A stretch of 41,277 nucleotides of DNA from Cycloclasticus sp. (GCA_012959695.1 DUCS01000029.1:46820-88096); one strand, 5' to 3'. Numbered from the stretch's first letter, positions 10,982-21,035 are shown. Program-made: numbers and translations. The notes: generated by a model from the letters alone, not told the origin.

Positions 10982-13573
10982 ATGGTTGAGCTCGTAAAGG
11001 AAACGATACCCGTCAATATTGAAGACGAAATGCGTCAGTCGTATTTAGACTACGCGATGAGCGTCATTGTTGGTCGAGCGCTGCCAGATGTGCGTGATGG
11101 CTTAAAACCTGTGCACCGTCGCGTGTTGTTTGCGATGAGCGTGTTAAACAACGATTGGAATAAGGCATATAAAAAATCGGCTCGTATCGTCGGTGATGTG
11201 ATTGGTAAGTACCACCCACACGGTGATACCGCCGTGTATGACACCATCGTTCGTATGGCTCAACCGTTTTCAATGCGCCATATGTTAGTCGATGGCCAAG
11301 GTAACTTCGGTTCGGTTGATGGCGATTCTGCGGCGGCGATGCGTTATACCGAAATCAGAATGTCAAAGCTATCTCATGAGATGTTGGCAGACCTTGATAA
11401 GGAAACGGTTGATTTTAATGCCAATTACGACGAATCTGAGCATGAGCCAACGGTGTTGCCTGCGCGCGTTCCTTTGTTGTTGATTAATGGCTCCTCAGGT
11501 ATTGCTGTGGGCATGGCAACTAATATTCCGCCTCATAACTTGGCCGAAATTACAACGGCCTGCCTGCGTTTGATCGAAAAACCTGAGACCACCATTGATG
11601 AATTGATGGAGTGTATTCCTGGGCCTGATTTCCCAACGGCCGGTATCATCAATGGGGCGTCGGGTATTCGTGAGGCATATCACACAGGGCGCGGTAAAAT
11701 TTACTTACGTGCGCGTTATCATGTTGAAGGCGATGACGGGATTAGCAGCAAGCAATCAATTGTCGTTACAGAATTACCGTATCAGGTTAATAAAGCCCGA
11801 TTGCTGGAGAAAATTGCACATTTGGTTAAAGATGCGAAATTAGAAGGTATTTCTGGTTTACGTGACGAGTCTGATAAAGACGGCATGCGCATGGTGATTG
11901 AGCTTAAACGTGGCGAAGTGCCAGAAGTTATCATCAATAATTTATATCAACACACGCAACTTCAAAACGTATTTGGCATCAATATGGTGGCGTTAATAGA
12001 CGGCCGTCCAAAGTGTTTGAACATTAAGCAAATATTGAATGCGTTTATCGATCACCGTAGAGAAGTCGTTACGCGTAGAACAATTTTCGATTTACGTAAA
12101 GCACGTGAACGCGCTCATAACTTAGAAGGCTTGGCTGTTGCATTATCGAATATCGATGAAATGATTGCGATGATTAAGGCGGCCAAAACACCGGCTGAAG
12201 CTAAAGTCAGTTTATTGGCGGCATCGTGGAAGCCAGGCTTAGTTGCTGAGCTGTTATCAAAAGCAGACTCTGACCGCTCTAGGCCGGACAAGTTAGGCGA
12301 TGAATATGGTTTCCTAAACGGATCGTATCACTTGTCGCCAGCGCAAGCACAGGCAATTTTAGAGTTACGTTTGCACCGCTTAACTGGCTTGGAACAAGAT
12401 AAAATTCTGCAAGAATATAAAGACTTGCTGGTTGTTATCGATGACTTGCTCGATATTCTTGGTAGTCGCGTGCGGTTAATGACGGTGATTAGTGATGAGC
12501 TTATCGCGCTGATTGAAGAATATAAAGAAGACCGCCGAACTGAAATTGTTGATAAGTTCCTTAACTTAACCGCAGAAGATTTAATTACCGAAGAAGATAT
12601 GGTGGTGACGTTGTCGCATGAGGGCTATGTGAAATCTCAACCGTTAACGTCTTACACGGCACAACGCCGTGGTGGTAAAGGCAAAACAGCGGCAAATACG
12701 AAGAACGAAGACTATATCGATAAGCTGTTTATTGCCAATACGCACGATACAGTGCTGTGTTTCTCAAGCAAAGGTAAAGTGTATTGGTTGCGGGTGTTTA
12801 ATTTACCGGTGGCCAGCAGAATTGCCCGTGGCAAACCGATTGTTAACTTATTGCCATTAGATAATGATGAGCGCATTAACGCGATTTTACCTATTCGCGA
12901 ATTCAATGAAGATGAATTTATCTTCATGGCGACTGAGGCGGGTACAGTTAAAAAGACCAACATCAAAGAATTTGAAAAACCTCGTGCTAACGGCAAAATA
13001 GCGATTGATTTACGTGATGACGATACGCTAGTTGGCGTGGTGGTTACTAACGGTCAAAAAGACGTGATGTTGTTTGCGAGTTCAGGCAAAGTAGCCAGTT
13101 TTAATGAAACAGGCGTTAGAGCGATGGGACGAACAGCCAGTGGTGTTCGCGGTATGCGCTTAAAAGACAAAGAGCGCATTATTTCACTCATCATTTCGGA
13201 AGAAGGCACGGTGCTAACGTTGACTGAGAATGGTTACGGTAAACGTACAAATATTGAGGAGTATCCGATTCATAAACGTGGTGGGCAGGGTGTTATTGCC
13301 ATGCAAACGAGTGAGCGAAACGGTGCATTGGTCGGTGCGATATTGGTAGACGATTCAGATGAGCTGATGTTGATTACCGATGGTGGCACGTTGGTAAGAA
13401 CGCGCACCAGTGAAATATCTATATTGGGCCGAAACACGCAAGGTGTACGAGTGATTCGCCCGAGTAAAAATGAAAAAGTCATCGGCTTAGACCGAATTGC
13501 AAGCTTAGGTGACGAAGAGATGGATGATGATGCCGATGAAGGTGAATCATCCGATGAACAAACAACAGATTAA
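10982..13573 (+). CDS. gyrA: DNA gyrase subunit A
   Basis: Breaks and rejoins DNA in the GyrA2B2 gyrase that introduces negative supercoils. The 863 residues begin [20 protein letters not shown]. The winged-helix and tower region carries the catalytic Tyr122 (in RYTEIRM). The quinolone-resistance segment reads GDTAVYDT, giving Thr83 and Asp87 in E. coli numbering; Thr83 is the normal residue in Pseudomonas. The C-terminal beta-pinwheel (about 505-840) contains the GyrA box QRRGGKG, and an acidic tail ends [12 protein letters not shown] strong SD (AGGAG) is 8 nt before the ATG. serC follows after 19 bp. Confidence 0.98.
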   Translation: MVELVKETIPVNIEDEMRQSYLDYAMSVIVGRALPDVRDGLKPVHRRVLFAMSVLNNDWNKAYKKSARIVGDVIGKYHPHGDTAVYDTIVRMAQPFSMRHMLVDGQGNFGSVDGDSAAAMRYTEIRMSKLSHEMLADLDKETVDFNANYDESEHEPTVLPARVPLLLINGSSGIAVGMATNIPPHNLAEITTACLRLIEKPETTIDELMECIPGPDFPTAGIINGASGIREAYHTGRGKIYLRARYHVEGDDGISSKQSIVVTELPYQVNKARLLEKIAHLVKDAKLEGISGLRDESDKDGMRMVIELKRGEVPEVIINNLYQHTQLQNVFGINMVALIDGRPKCLNIKQILNAFIDHRREVVTRRTIFDLRKARERAHNLEGLAVALSNIDEMIAMIKAAKTPAEAKVSLLAASWKPGLVAELLSKADSDRSRPDKLGDEYGFLNGSYHLSPAQAQAILELRLHRLTGLEQDKILQEYKDLLVVIDDLLDILGSRVRLMTVISDELIALIEEYKEDRRTEIVDKFLNLTAEDLITEEDMVVTLSHEGYVKSQPLTSYTAQRRGGKGKTAANTKNEDYIDKLFIANTHDTVLCFSSKGKVYWLRVFNLPVASRIARGKPIVNLLPLDNDERINAILPIREFNEDEFIFMATEAGTVKKTNIKEFEKPRANGKIAIDLRDDDTLVGVVVTNGQKDVMLFASSGKVASFNETGVRAMGRTASGVRGMRLKDKERIISLIISEEGTVLTLTENGYGKRTNIEEYPIHKRGGQGVIAMQTSERNGALVGAILVDDSDELMLITDGGTLVRTRTSEISILGRNTQGVRVIRPSKNEKVIGLDRIASLGDEEMDDDADEGESSDEQTTD

Positions 13574-13592
13574 TTGTATTTAGGAGTGTTAG

Positions 13593-14675
13593 ATGTCCCG
13601 TGTTTATAATTTTAGTGCTGGCCCTGCGGCTGTCCCCATAGAGGTTTTACAACAAGCGCAAAGTGAAATGCTTGATTGGAAAGGTTCAGGCATGTCGGTG
13701 ATGGAAATGAGTCATCGCGGTAAAGATTTTATTTCGATTGCAGAAAAAGCAGAAGCTGACGTCAGAGAATTGATGGCGATACCCGATAATTACAAAGTGA
13801 TGTTCTTACAGGGTGGTGCAACAACACAATTTTCCATGGTGCCAATGAACTTACTGCAAGGTAAAACAAAAGCGTGCTACGTAAATACAGGTGCATGGTC
13901 TAAAAAAGCGATTAAAGAAGCAAAAATTCATTGCGACGTTCAATTATCAGCCAGTTCGGAAGATGATAATTTCACATCCATTCCAGCGGTAGACAGTTGG
14001 GATATCGATTCTGATGCGGCTTATTTGCATTACACCAGTAACGAAACGATTGGTGGCGTTGAGTTCCAAGACGTTCCTGATGTAGGTGGTTTAGATTTGG
14101 TGGCGGATATGTCATCAAATATCTTGTCCAGAGCGGTAGACGTGAGCAAGTTTGGTGTGATTTATGCCGGTGGCCAAAAAAACATGGGCCCTTCAGGTAT
14201 TGCGCTGACAATTGTGCGCGATGATCTAATTGGCAATGTTAAAGCAGGCTCTCCAACGATGATGGATTATAAGAACCACGCAGATGCGGGCTCAATGTTC
14301 AATACACCGGCAACTTACAGCTGGTATTTGATGGGTTTGGTGTTTGAGTGGATTAAAGAAAATGGTGGTGTGGCAGGTATCGAAGCGCGTAATGTTCGTA
14401 AAGCAGAAAAACTATATGCAGCGATTGACGGGTCTGATTTTTATGCCAATCCCGTGCAAATTTCATCACGTTCAAGAATGAATATCCCGTTTACATTAGC
14501 TAATAGTGAGTTAGAAGGCGCATTTTTAGCCGATTCAAAAGCAGCAGGTTTAGTGACGTTAAAAGGACACCGTTCCGTTGGCGGTATGCGAGCCAGTGTT
14601 TATAATGCGATGCCTGAAGAAGGTGTCGACGCACTCATTAGTATGATGGCTGAGTTCGAAAGAACAAAAGCTTAA
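13593..14675 (+). CDS. serC: Phosphoserine aminotransferase SerC
   Basis: PLP enzyme converting 3-phosphohydroxypyruvate plus glutamate to phosphoserine; it also serves pyridoxine synthesis in some bacteria. The 360 residues start with the family signature YNFSAGPAAVP. The PLP lysine is K196 in GGQKNMGPSG. The C-terminus has the conserved GHRSVGGMRASVYNAMP. SD AGGAGTG precedes the ATG. It lies 19 bp after gyrA and 28 bp before serA, so the two serine-pathway steps are adjacent and very likely co-expressed. Confidence 0.97.
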   Translation: MSRVYNFSAGPAAVPIEVLQQAQSEMLDWKGSGMSVMEMSHRGKDFISIAEKAEADVRELMAIPDNYKVMFLQGGATTQFSMVPMNLLQGKTKACYVNTGAWSKKAIKEAKIHCDVQLSASSEDDNFTSIPAVDSWDIDSDAAYLHYTSNETIGGVEFQDVPDVGGLDLVADMSSNILSRAVDVSKFGVIYAGGQKNMGPSGIALTIVRDDLIGNVKAGSPTMMDYKNHADAGSMFNTPATYSWYLMGLVFEWIKENGGVAGIEARNVRKAEKLYAAIDGSDFYANPVQISSRSRMNIPFTLANSELEGAFLADSKAAGLVTLKGHRSVGGMRASVYNAMPEEGVDALISMMAEFERTKA

Positions 14676-14703
14676 TAAATAGTTTAATAATCAAGGTCTT
14701 AAA

Positions 14704-15867
14704 ATGTATAAAGTTCAAACGTTAAATAATATTTCTGTAAAAGGTTTAGAGAAATTCCCAAGAGATAAATACGAAGTCGCGTCGGAGATGCAAAACCCAG
14801 ATGCCTACATGCTCCGTTCATTAAAAATGCACGATATGGATATTCCAGCCAGTGTGTTGGCCGTTGGCCGTGCGGGTGCGGGTGTTAACAATATCCCCAT
14901 TGAAAAAATGAGCTCTTTAGGTATCCCTGTTTTTAATGCACCGGGTGCTAATGCGAATGCAGTTAAAGAATTGGTTGTTACGGGCATGTTGTTGGCCTGT
15001 CGCAATATTTGCCAAGCGTGGGAATGTGCTAAAAACTTAGAAGGCGATGACGAAGCAATTGCCAAAGAAGTTGAGCAAGTAAAGAAAAATTTCGTTGGCT
15101 TTGAGCTGCCTGGTAGAACACTGGGCGTGATTGGCTTGGGCGCAATTGGTACCTCTATCGCCAATACAGCGCAAGATTTAGGCATGGATGTTGTCGGTTT
15201 TGACCCAGCTATTACGGTGGAGAGGGCTTGGCAGTTGTCATCGACTATTCAGTCAGCTGCTACTGTGGATGAGTTGCTATCGAAATCAGACTTTGTGACA
15301 ATTCATGTGCCATTTAACGAAGGAACAAAAAATTTAATCAATGCGAGCCGAATCGCTACAATGAACGATAACGCTGTAATCTTAAACTTTTCTAGAAATG
15401 GCATTGTTAATGATGAGGACGTTGTTGCCGCCTTGGATTCAGGTAAGTTATATGCGTATGTTTGTGACTTCCCAAGTAATTTATTAAAAAACCATCCGCG
15501 TGTTATTACCTTGCCTCATTTAGGTGCATCTACAGCGGAAGCCGAAGAAAATTGTGCGGTTATGATTGCCAATCAACTTAAAGAATTTTTAGAAAACGGC
15601 AACATTAAAAATTCAGTAAATTTCCCACAAGTGAAAATGCCACGTGCTGGCGGTTACCGCATGGCTATTGCTAATTCGAATGTACCAAACATGGTAGGAC
15701 AAATTTCCAGCATTCTGGCTGATACCGGTCATAACATATTGGATTTATTGAATAAATCGCGTGGCGACTTGGCTTATACCTTGTTGGATGTTGATACTGA
15801 AATAACAGAAGATGTGGTTAATCAAATCAAGAATATTGATGGCGTGTTATCGGTTAGAACTATTTAA
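14704..15867 (+). CDS. serA: D-3-phosphoglycerate dehydrogenase (short, ACT-containing form)
   Basis: First step of serine synthesis, oxidising 3-phosphoglycerate with NAD+. Length 387. The Rossmann motif GVIGLGAIGTSIAN is at about residues 141-154, the catalytic Arg is in NFSRNGIV and the catalytic His in LPHLGAST. The usual DVFxxEP stretch that carries the catalytic Glu is replaced by CDFPSN with a shortened loop, as I recall for a distinct short PGDH subfamily. A C-terminal ACT domain (about 318-387, MVGQISSILADTGHNILDL) should bind serine for feedback. Its place beside serC supports the serine role over other 2-hydroxyacid dehydrogenase functions. Confidence 0.88.
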   Translation: MYKVQTLNNISVKGLEKFPRDKYEVASEMQNPDAYMLRSLKMHDMDIPASVLAVGRAGAGVNNIPIEKMSSLGIPVFNAPGANANAVKELVVTGMLLACRNICQAWECAKNLEGDDEAIAKEVEQVKKNFVGFELPGRTLGVIGLGAIGTSIANTAQDLGMDVVGFDPAITVERAWQLSSTIQSAATVDELLSKSDFVTIHVPFNEGTKNLINASRIATMNDNAVILNFSRNGIVNDEDVVAALDSGKLYAYVCDFPSNLLKNHPRVITLPHLGASTAEAEENCAVMIANQLKEFLENGNIKNSVNFPQVKMPRAGGYRMAIANSNVPNMVGQISSILADTGHNILDLLNKSRGDLAYTLLDVDTEITEDVVNQIKNIDGVLSVRTI

Positions 15868-15876
15868 GGCGATGAA

Positions 15877-16962
15877 ATGAGTGTTGATAAATCATTATCT
15901 GACTTGAGGCTAGCGATTGATGAGCTAGATAGTGAGTTATTAACACTGTTTAACGAACGCGCAAATTTAGCGAAAGACGTAGCAACCGTTAAATTACGAG
16001 AAGGGGAGGCGGTTGATTTTTATCGCCCTGATCGTGAAGCGTCTGTTTTAAAGAAAGTAAAGCTAAACAATCCTGGGCCATTAAAAGGTGAAGATGTAGC
16101 GCGAGTTTATCGTGAGTTAATGTCGGCTTGTTTAGCGGTTGAAAAACCCTTAACAATTGCCTATTTAGGCCCTGCTGGAACGTTTACCCAAGAAGCTGCC
16201 TTAAAGCAGTTTGGTCACGCGGTTAATACGTTGGAAGCAACGACGATTGCTGACATATTTCATGAGGTTGATAATGGCGAGGCGCATTACGGTGTGGTGC
16301 CGGTTGAAAACTCTACAGAAGGTGTCATTAGTCACACGTTAGATATGTTTATGGAATCTTCACTGCATATTTGCGGCGAAGTAGCTTTGCGCATTCATCA
16401 TCACTTGTTATCGACAGTCAGCTCATTGAGTGACGTAAAGATCGTTTATTCGCACCAGCAATCGTTGGCACAATGTCGCCAATGGTTAGCCTCGCACCTA
16501 CCCGGCATTCAAACGATTGCAGTAAACAGCAACGCAGAAGCGGCTCGATTAGCGAATGAAGAAGACGGTGCAGCAGCGATTGCGGGTGAAGTCGCGTCTG
16601 ATATCTATCGACTCAATAAAGTGGCAAGCCATATTGAAGATGAGCAAAACAATACAACGCGTTTCTTAGTGATTGGCAAACAAGAAGTGCCGGCAACTGG
16701 CGACGATAAAACCAGCATGATGATGTCGACTAAAAATATTGCAGGTGCACTGCAAAGTGTATTGGCGCCCTTTGCTTATGCGGGCATTAGTTTAAATAAA
16801 ATTGAATCACGTCCATCAAGGCAAACGGCTTGGGATTATGTCTTTTTTGTTGATATTGATGGTCATCAAGACGATGCAAATGTTGCAGCTGTACTTAAAG
16901 AGTTACAGCCAAATGTTAATTTATTGAAGGTGTTGGGCTCATATCCTAAAGCGGTTATATAA
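15877..16962 (+). CDS. pheA: Bifunctional chorismate mutase/prephenate dehydratase (P-protein)
   Basis: Converts chorismate to prephenate and on to phenylpyruvate for phenylalanine. The 361 residues fit the family. The N-terminal AroQ-type mutase domain (about 1-90) starts LSDLRLAIDELDSELLTLFNERA and includes FYRPDRE. The dehydratase domain (about 95-270) has YLGPAGTFTQEAAL, VPVENSTEGVI and NNTTRFLVIG with its catalytic Thr. The C-terminal ACT domain has the ESRPSR motif that binds phenylalanine, so feedback inhibition is expected. It begins 9 bp after serA; 38 bp with no clear SD separate it from hisC. Confidence 0.96.
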   Translation: MSVDKSLSDLRLAIDELDSELLTLFNERANLAKDVATVKLREGEAVDFYRPDREASVLKKVKLNNPGPLKGEDVARVYRELMSACLAVEKPLTIAYLGPAGTFTQEAALKQFGHAVNTLEATTIADIFHEVDNGEAHYGVVPVENSTEGVISHTLDMFMESSLHICGEVALRIHHHLLSTVSSLSDVKIVYSHQQSLAQCRQWLASHLPGIQTIAVNSNAEAARLANEEDGAAAIAGEVASDIYRLNKVASHIEDEQNNTTRFLVIGKQEVPATGDDKTSMMMSTKNIAGALQSVLAPFAYAGISLNKIESRPSRQTAWDYVFFVDIDGHQDDANVAAVLKELQPNVNLLKVLGSYPKAVI

Positions 16963-17000
16963 AACCTCGCGGGCATTGCAACTCCATATTTAAAAACATT

Positions 17001-18113
17001 ATGTCTACAAAAAACCTTTATTGCGATTTAGCTATTGAGTCGGTGAACGGGCTATCACCTTATCAGCCAGGAAAGCCGATTGATGAACTGCAAAGAGAAC
17101 TTGGCTTGGATGATGTCGTTAAGTTGGCGTCAAATGAAAACCCACTGGGCCCAAGTAAAAAAGTAAAAGAAGCCATTCAGCTTGCGGTTGATGAATTATC
17201 ACAATACCCAGACGGCAGTGGTTTTCATTTAAAAAGTGAGCTGGCCGAAAAGCTGTCGGTAACAACCGATATGATAACCTTGGGTAATGGCTCTAACGAT
17301 GTATTAGATGCAATAGCGCGGGTGTTTTTAGAACAAGGCCGCGAAGCGATTTATTCTGAGTATGCTTTTGTTGTCTATGCAATTGCAACCCAATCTGTAA
17401 GCGCCACGGCTCGTGTTGCAAAGGCGGTTGACTACGGCCATGACTTAATTGCAATGAAGGCAGTGGTGAATGAACGCACCTCCGTTGTGTTCATAGCTAA
17501 TCCAAATAACCCGACAGGAACGCTGTTAGATTGGGCTGAACTTGAAACGTTTATACAAACAATGCCGCCACACGTTATGGTGGTACTAGATGAGGCGTAT
17601 TGCGAGTATTTGAATCAAGCTGAGGTACCCAATACGATAAATTGGCTTCAAAAATATCAGAATCTAATTATTACCCGAACGTTTTCTAAAGCATATGGTC
17701 TAGCCGGTTTAAGGGTTGGCTATGCTGTAAGCCACCCTGATATTGCTGATTTATTAAATAGGGTTAGGCATCCATTTAACGTCAATTCACTGGGCTTGGT
17801 CGCCGCGCAAGCTGCTTTGCAAGACATTGATTATATTGATAAAAGCCGTGAATTAAATAAAAAAGGTTTGCAGCAATTAGAAGCTGGCTTTATTCAGCTT
17901 GGATTAAAATATATTCCTTCTGTCGGTAACTTTATTTCAGTTAATGTGGGTGAACAGGCGGCAGAGGTTTATCAAGGATTGCTGCGTGAAGGGGTTATCG
18001 TCCGTCCCATTGCAGCGTATAAAATGCCAAACCATTTGAGAATATCTGTGGGGTTGGAACATGAGAATGCTAAGTGCTTAAAGGCATTAAGCAAGGTGCT
18101 AAGCAATGTTTAA
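17001..18113 (+). CDS. hisC: Histidinol-phosphate / aromatic aminotransferase
   Basis: Class I/II PLP aminotransferase of the HisC family, 370 residues. Visible are the N-terminal KLASNENPLGPS motif, the NPNNPTGT motif, the DEAYCEY segment and the PLP lysine K230 in TFSKAYGLAGLRVGY. HisC acts on histidinol phosphate; its position between pheA and tyrA suggests that here it also, or mainly, aminates phenylpyruvate and hydroxyphenylpyruvate. That substrate assignment is inference from context. It overlaps tyrA by 8 bp, implying coupled translation. Confidence 0.93.
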   Translation: MSTKNLYCDLAIESVNGLSPYQPGKPIDELQRELGLDDVVKLASNENPLGPSKKVKEAIQLAVDELSQYPDGSGFHLKSELAEKLSVTTDMITLGNGSNDVLDAIARVFLEQGREAIYSEYAFVVYAIATQSVSATARVAKAVDYGHDLIAMKAVVNERTSVVFIANPNNPTGTLLDWAELETFIQTMPPHVMVVLDEAYCEYLNQAEVPNTINWLQKYQNLIITRTFSKAYGLAGLRVGYAVSHPDIADLLNRVRHPFNVNSLGLVAAQAALQDIDYIDKSRELNKKGLQQLEAGFIQLGLKYIPSVGNFISVNVGEQAAEVYQGLLREGVIVRPIAAYKMPNHLRISVGLEHENAKCLKALSKVLSNV

Positions 18114-18978
18114 TAAAATGTGCGTCATTGGTGTTGGTTTGATAGGCGGTTCAATTGCGAGGTCAACGCGCAAGTATCAGCTGTGTGATGATATTGTGGG
18201 CGTTGGCAGGCAGCAGTCAACGTTACAAAAAGCGCTTGAACTAGGTGTCATCGATCGTTATGAACTGTCTATAGCTGAGGCAACAAAAAATGTAGACATT
18301 GTGGTTATTTGCTCCCCAGTTGGTTCGTTTGAAGAAATCTTTCAAGAGTTAAAACTAAACTGGTCGGAAGAGTGTTTATATGTAGACGCGGGTAGCACCA
18401 AACAGAGTGTTGTCGCAGCGTTAAAAAGCGTGTTTGGATATGTGCCGAGTAATTTTGTGCCGTCTCACCCTATAGCGGGGTCAGAAAATAATGGTGTTGA
18501 GGCGTCTGTTGACACATTGTTTGACGGTAAAAGAGTGATTATTACGCCGGTGGATGAAACTGATTCCAAACAGCTGCTTTTGTGCCAGCAGTGGTGGGAA
18601 AAGATGGGTGCACGGGTGTCACAAATGACGCCGCAACATCACGATGAAGTGTTTGCAGCCACGAGTCATTTACCCCATGTGCTTGCGTATTCTTTGGTCG
18701 AGTTGTTAAAGAATAAGCAAGACGAGCGAGAAATTTTTGAATACGCCGCGGGTGGTTTTAAAGACTTCACGCGTATCGCCTCAAGCGATCCGGCCATGTG
18801 GGCGGATATTTGTTTAGCGAATAGCTCTCAACTAATAAAACTAATGGCTGATTTGGAAAAACAAAACCGTCAAATTTCTCAATTAATTGAGGTGGGCGAT
18901 AAACAAGGCTTACTAGATATCTTTGAGTCTGCTCAACAAGCGCGCGAGCAATTTTTAAAACTTCAAGACAATAATTAA
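18106..18978 (+). CDS. tyrA: Prephenate dehydrogenase TyrA
   Basis: NAD(P)+-dependent oxidative decarboxylation of prephenate (or arogenate) for tyrosine. The 290 residues start with MCVIGVGLIGGSIARS, a Rossmann fold GxGxxGGS. The conserved catalytic region reads SHPIAGSENNGVEAS and ATSHLPHVLAYSL. No ACT or chorismate-mutase domain is attached. It ends one base before the aroA start. In Pseudomonas the two coding regions are fused into one protein, so here they are seen in the unfused state. Substrate preference cannot be told from the sequence. Confidence 0.94.
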   Translation: MFNKMCVIGVGLIGGSIARSTRKYQLCDDIVGVGRQQSTLQKALELGVIDRYELSIAEATKNVDIVVICSPVGSFEEIFQELKLNWSEECLYVDAGSTKQSVVAALKSVFGYVPSNFVPSHPIAGSENNGVEASVDTLFDGKRVIITPVDETDSKQLLLCQQWWEKMGARVSQMTPQHHDEVFAATSHLPHVLAYSLVELLKNKQDEREIFEYAAGGFKDFTRIASSDPAMWADICLANSSQLIKLMADLEKQNRQISQLIEVGDKQGLLDIFESAQQAREQFLKLQDNN

Positions 18979-18979
18979 A

Positions 18980-20281
18980 ATGAAAACAATGATTTCAAGC
19001 CGCAGTATGGGGCTGAAAGGATCTTTCCGTGTTCCTGGTGATAAGTCGATTTCTCATCGCTCTATTATGTTGGGGAGTTTGGCCGAAGGAGTTACTGAAG
19101 TCAGTGGCTTTCTAGAAGCTGAAGATGCCTTGGCGACGTTGAAATCCTTTCAAAGTATGGGCGTTAATATTGAACAGCTAGGTGAAGGGCGGGTAAGAAT
19201 TCACGGTGTTGGATTACATGGGTTAAAAAAACCAGAGAGTGATTTGTACGTTGGTAACTCAGGTACATCGATGCGCTTATTATCTGGAATTTTGGCAGGG
19301 CAGTCTTTCGACAGTGTTTTGACTGGCGATAGCTCTTTAACGAAGCGACCGATGCGACGCGTATTAGACCCACTCAGTTTAATGGCTGCAAAAGTTGAAA
19401 GCAGTGACGGGGGGACGTCGCCCCTAAAGATTAGTGGTAAGCAAGCATTGGTCGGCATTAACTATGTTATGCCAATGGGCAGTGCGCAGGTAAAGTCTTG
19501 TTTGTTGTTAGCGGGGCTGTATGCACAAGGCACAACGTCGGTTACAGAACCAGCTGTAACCAGAGACCATACGGAACAAATGCTAAGAGGATTTGGCTAC
19601 GATGTAACGACAGACGGCAATGTTGCTTCTATCGTTGGCGGAGGCCATTTGAAAGCAACTTCAATAGATGTGCCAGCAGATATATCGTCCGCAGCTTTCT
19701 TTTTAGTGGCCGCGTCTATAACGCCAAACTCTGATATCACCTTGCAACACGTCGGCATTAACCCGACTCGAACAGGCGTGATAGATATTTTATTGGCAAT
19801 GGGTGCGAACATTCAGCTGCTTAATGAGCGAGTTGTTGGTGGTGAAAAGGTGGCCGATATACGTGTTAAAAGTAATCAGCTACAGGGCATTGAGGTTCCA
19901 GAAAACTTGGTTGCACTAGCGATTGATGAATTTCCTGTGTTATTCGTCGCTGCGGCTTATGCTAATGGTACAACCGTGGTCACAGGGGCAGAAGAGTTGC
20001 GGGTAAAAGAAAGCGACCGTATTCAAACGATGGCGGAAGGTTTGCAATCCTTGGGTGTGGATGCACAAGCAACAGACGATGGCATGATAATAAAAGGTGG
20101 TTCAGTGTTAGGTGGAGAAATTGAAAGTTTTGATGACCACCGTATAGCGATGGCCTTTGCTGTGGCGGGTTTGCAATCGAATGGTGAGATTAAAATTAAC
20201 AATTGTGAAAACGTTAGCACATCGTTTCCCAAGTTCGTTGAATTAGCGTCAAACTGCGGTTTTGAACTACACGCGCAATGA
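18980..20281 (+). CDS. aroA: 3-phosphoshikimate 1-carboxyvinyltransferase (EPSP synthase)
   Basis: Sixth step of the shikimate pathway, joining PEP to shikimate-3-phosphate. The 433 residues show PGDKSISHRSIMLGSLAEG near residue 18, the PEP/glyphosate-site loop GNSGTSMRLLSG, RDHTEQMLRGFG, RVKESDRIQTM and DDHRIAMAF. All substrate-binding signatures are present. The loop has Leu where E. coli AroA has Pro101, a pattern I associate with Pseudomonas-type enzymes. The gene starts immediately after tyrA and overlaps cmk by 4 bp (ATGA). Confidence 0.96.
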   Translation: MKTMISSRSMGLKGSFRVPGDKSISHRSIMLGSLAEGVTEVSGFLEAEDALATLKSFQSMGVNIEQLGEGRVRIHGVGLHGLKKPESDLYVGNSGTSMRLLSGILAGQSFDSVLTGDSSLTKRPMRRVLDPLSLMAAKVESSDGGTSPLKISGKQALVGINYVMPMGSAQVKSCLLLAGLYAQGTTSVTEPAVTRDHTEQMLRGFGYDVTTDGNVASIVGGGHLKATSIDVPADISSAAFFLVAASITPNSDITLQHVGINPTRTGVIDILLAMGANIQLLNERVVGGEKVADIRVKSNQLQGIEVPENLVALAIDEFPVLFVAAAYANGTTVVTGAEELRVKESDRIQTMAEGLQSLGVDAQATDDGMIIKGGSVLGGEIESFDDHRIAMAFAVAGLQSNGEIKINNCENVSTSFPKFVELASNCGFELHAQ

Positions 20282-20961
20282 GCGAATTAGATACAACGGC
20301 GCCAATATTAACCATAGACGGCCCCAGTGGTTCTGGCAAAGGATCTATTTCTAAACGGGTGGCAGAAAAACTGGGTTGGTGTTATTTAGACAGCGGTGCG
20401 TTATATAGGGCATTGGGTATAGCAGCCATTCATCGGCAAGTTGATATTACCGATGAAAATGCCCTTGCCGTTTTAATTGAGAGGATTAATTTAGAGTTCA
20501 AACGAAATACTGCGGGTGATTGGGGTGTGTACCTAGACGGCGAAGAGGTGCAAGGACAATTGCAGACAGAAGACGTTGGTAGAGTGGCTTCCAAAATAGC
20601 CATTTTTCCCTTGGTTAGACGTGGTTTGTTAGCGAAACAACAAGGCTTTCAAAAGCAGCCGGGGCTGGTGGCAGATGGTAGAGATATGGGCAGTGTCGTG
20701 TTTCCCAATGCTAACTATAAAGTGTATTTAACCGCTAGTGCAGAAGAACGAGGAAAAAGGCGCTATAAGCAGTTGATTGAAAAAGAAATTAATGCTAATC
20801 TCCGCAATGTTATTGAAGACATAGAACAAAGGGACGAGCGGGATAAAAGCCGTTTGGCTTCACCGTTAATGGTTCCAGAGGGTGCGCTCTATATAGACTC
20901 ATCATCTAGCAGCATTAAAGAAGTCGTTCAGGAAGTTCTAGATTTATTAAATAACGCATAA
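20278..20961 (+). CDS. cmk: Cytidylate kinase
   Basis: Phosphorylates CMP and dCMP with ATP. The 227 residues fit the family. The P-loop is GPSGSGKGS (about 15-23), followed by YLDSGALYRALG, the CMP-binding insert and the DGRDMGSVVFPNA motif. The LID region contains RDERDKSRLASPL. It is the last gene of the run that starts at gyrA/serC and overlaps aroA by 4 bp. A T-tailed hairpin at 21004-21035 lies between it and rpsA, so rpsA may be uncoupled from it in part. Confidence 0.96.
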   Translation: MSELDTTAPILTIDGPSGSGKGSISKRVAEKLGWCYLDSGALYRALGIAAIHRQVDITDENALAVLIERINLEFKRNTAGDWGVYLDGEEVQGQLQTEDVGRVASKIAIFPLVRRGLLAKQQGFQKQPGLVADGRDMGSVVFPNANYKVYLTASAEERGKRRYKQLIEKEINANLRNVIEDIEQRDERDKSRLASPLMVPEGALYIDSSSSSIKEVVQEVLDLLNNA

Positions 20962-21003
20962 ATTATCTCTATTATGGAGACGCTTCAACTGAAGCACCAA
21001 GGT

Positions 21004-21035
21004 GGTTTGAGTTCATACAGCTCAAACCTTTTTTT
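21004..21035 (+). terminator. Rho-independent terminator or attenuator between cmk and rpsA
   Basis: GGTTTGAG (21004-21011) pairs with CTCAAACC (21021-21028) around a 9-nt loop and is followed directly by seven T (21029-21035). It separates the biosynthetic run from rpsA. The stem is 8 bp with moderate GC, so partial read-through is plausible, as cmk and rpsA are co-transcribed in E. coli. Confidence 0.8.

Noticed and set aside
10982-11300. GyrA Thr83 as a fluoroquinolone-resistance mutation
   Set aside because: Thr83 is the wild-type residue in Pseudomonas-type GyrA; no evidence of mutation.
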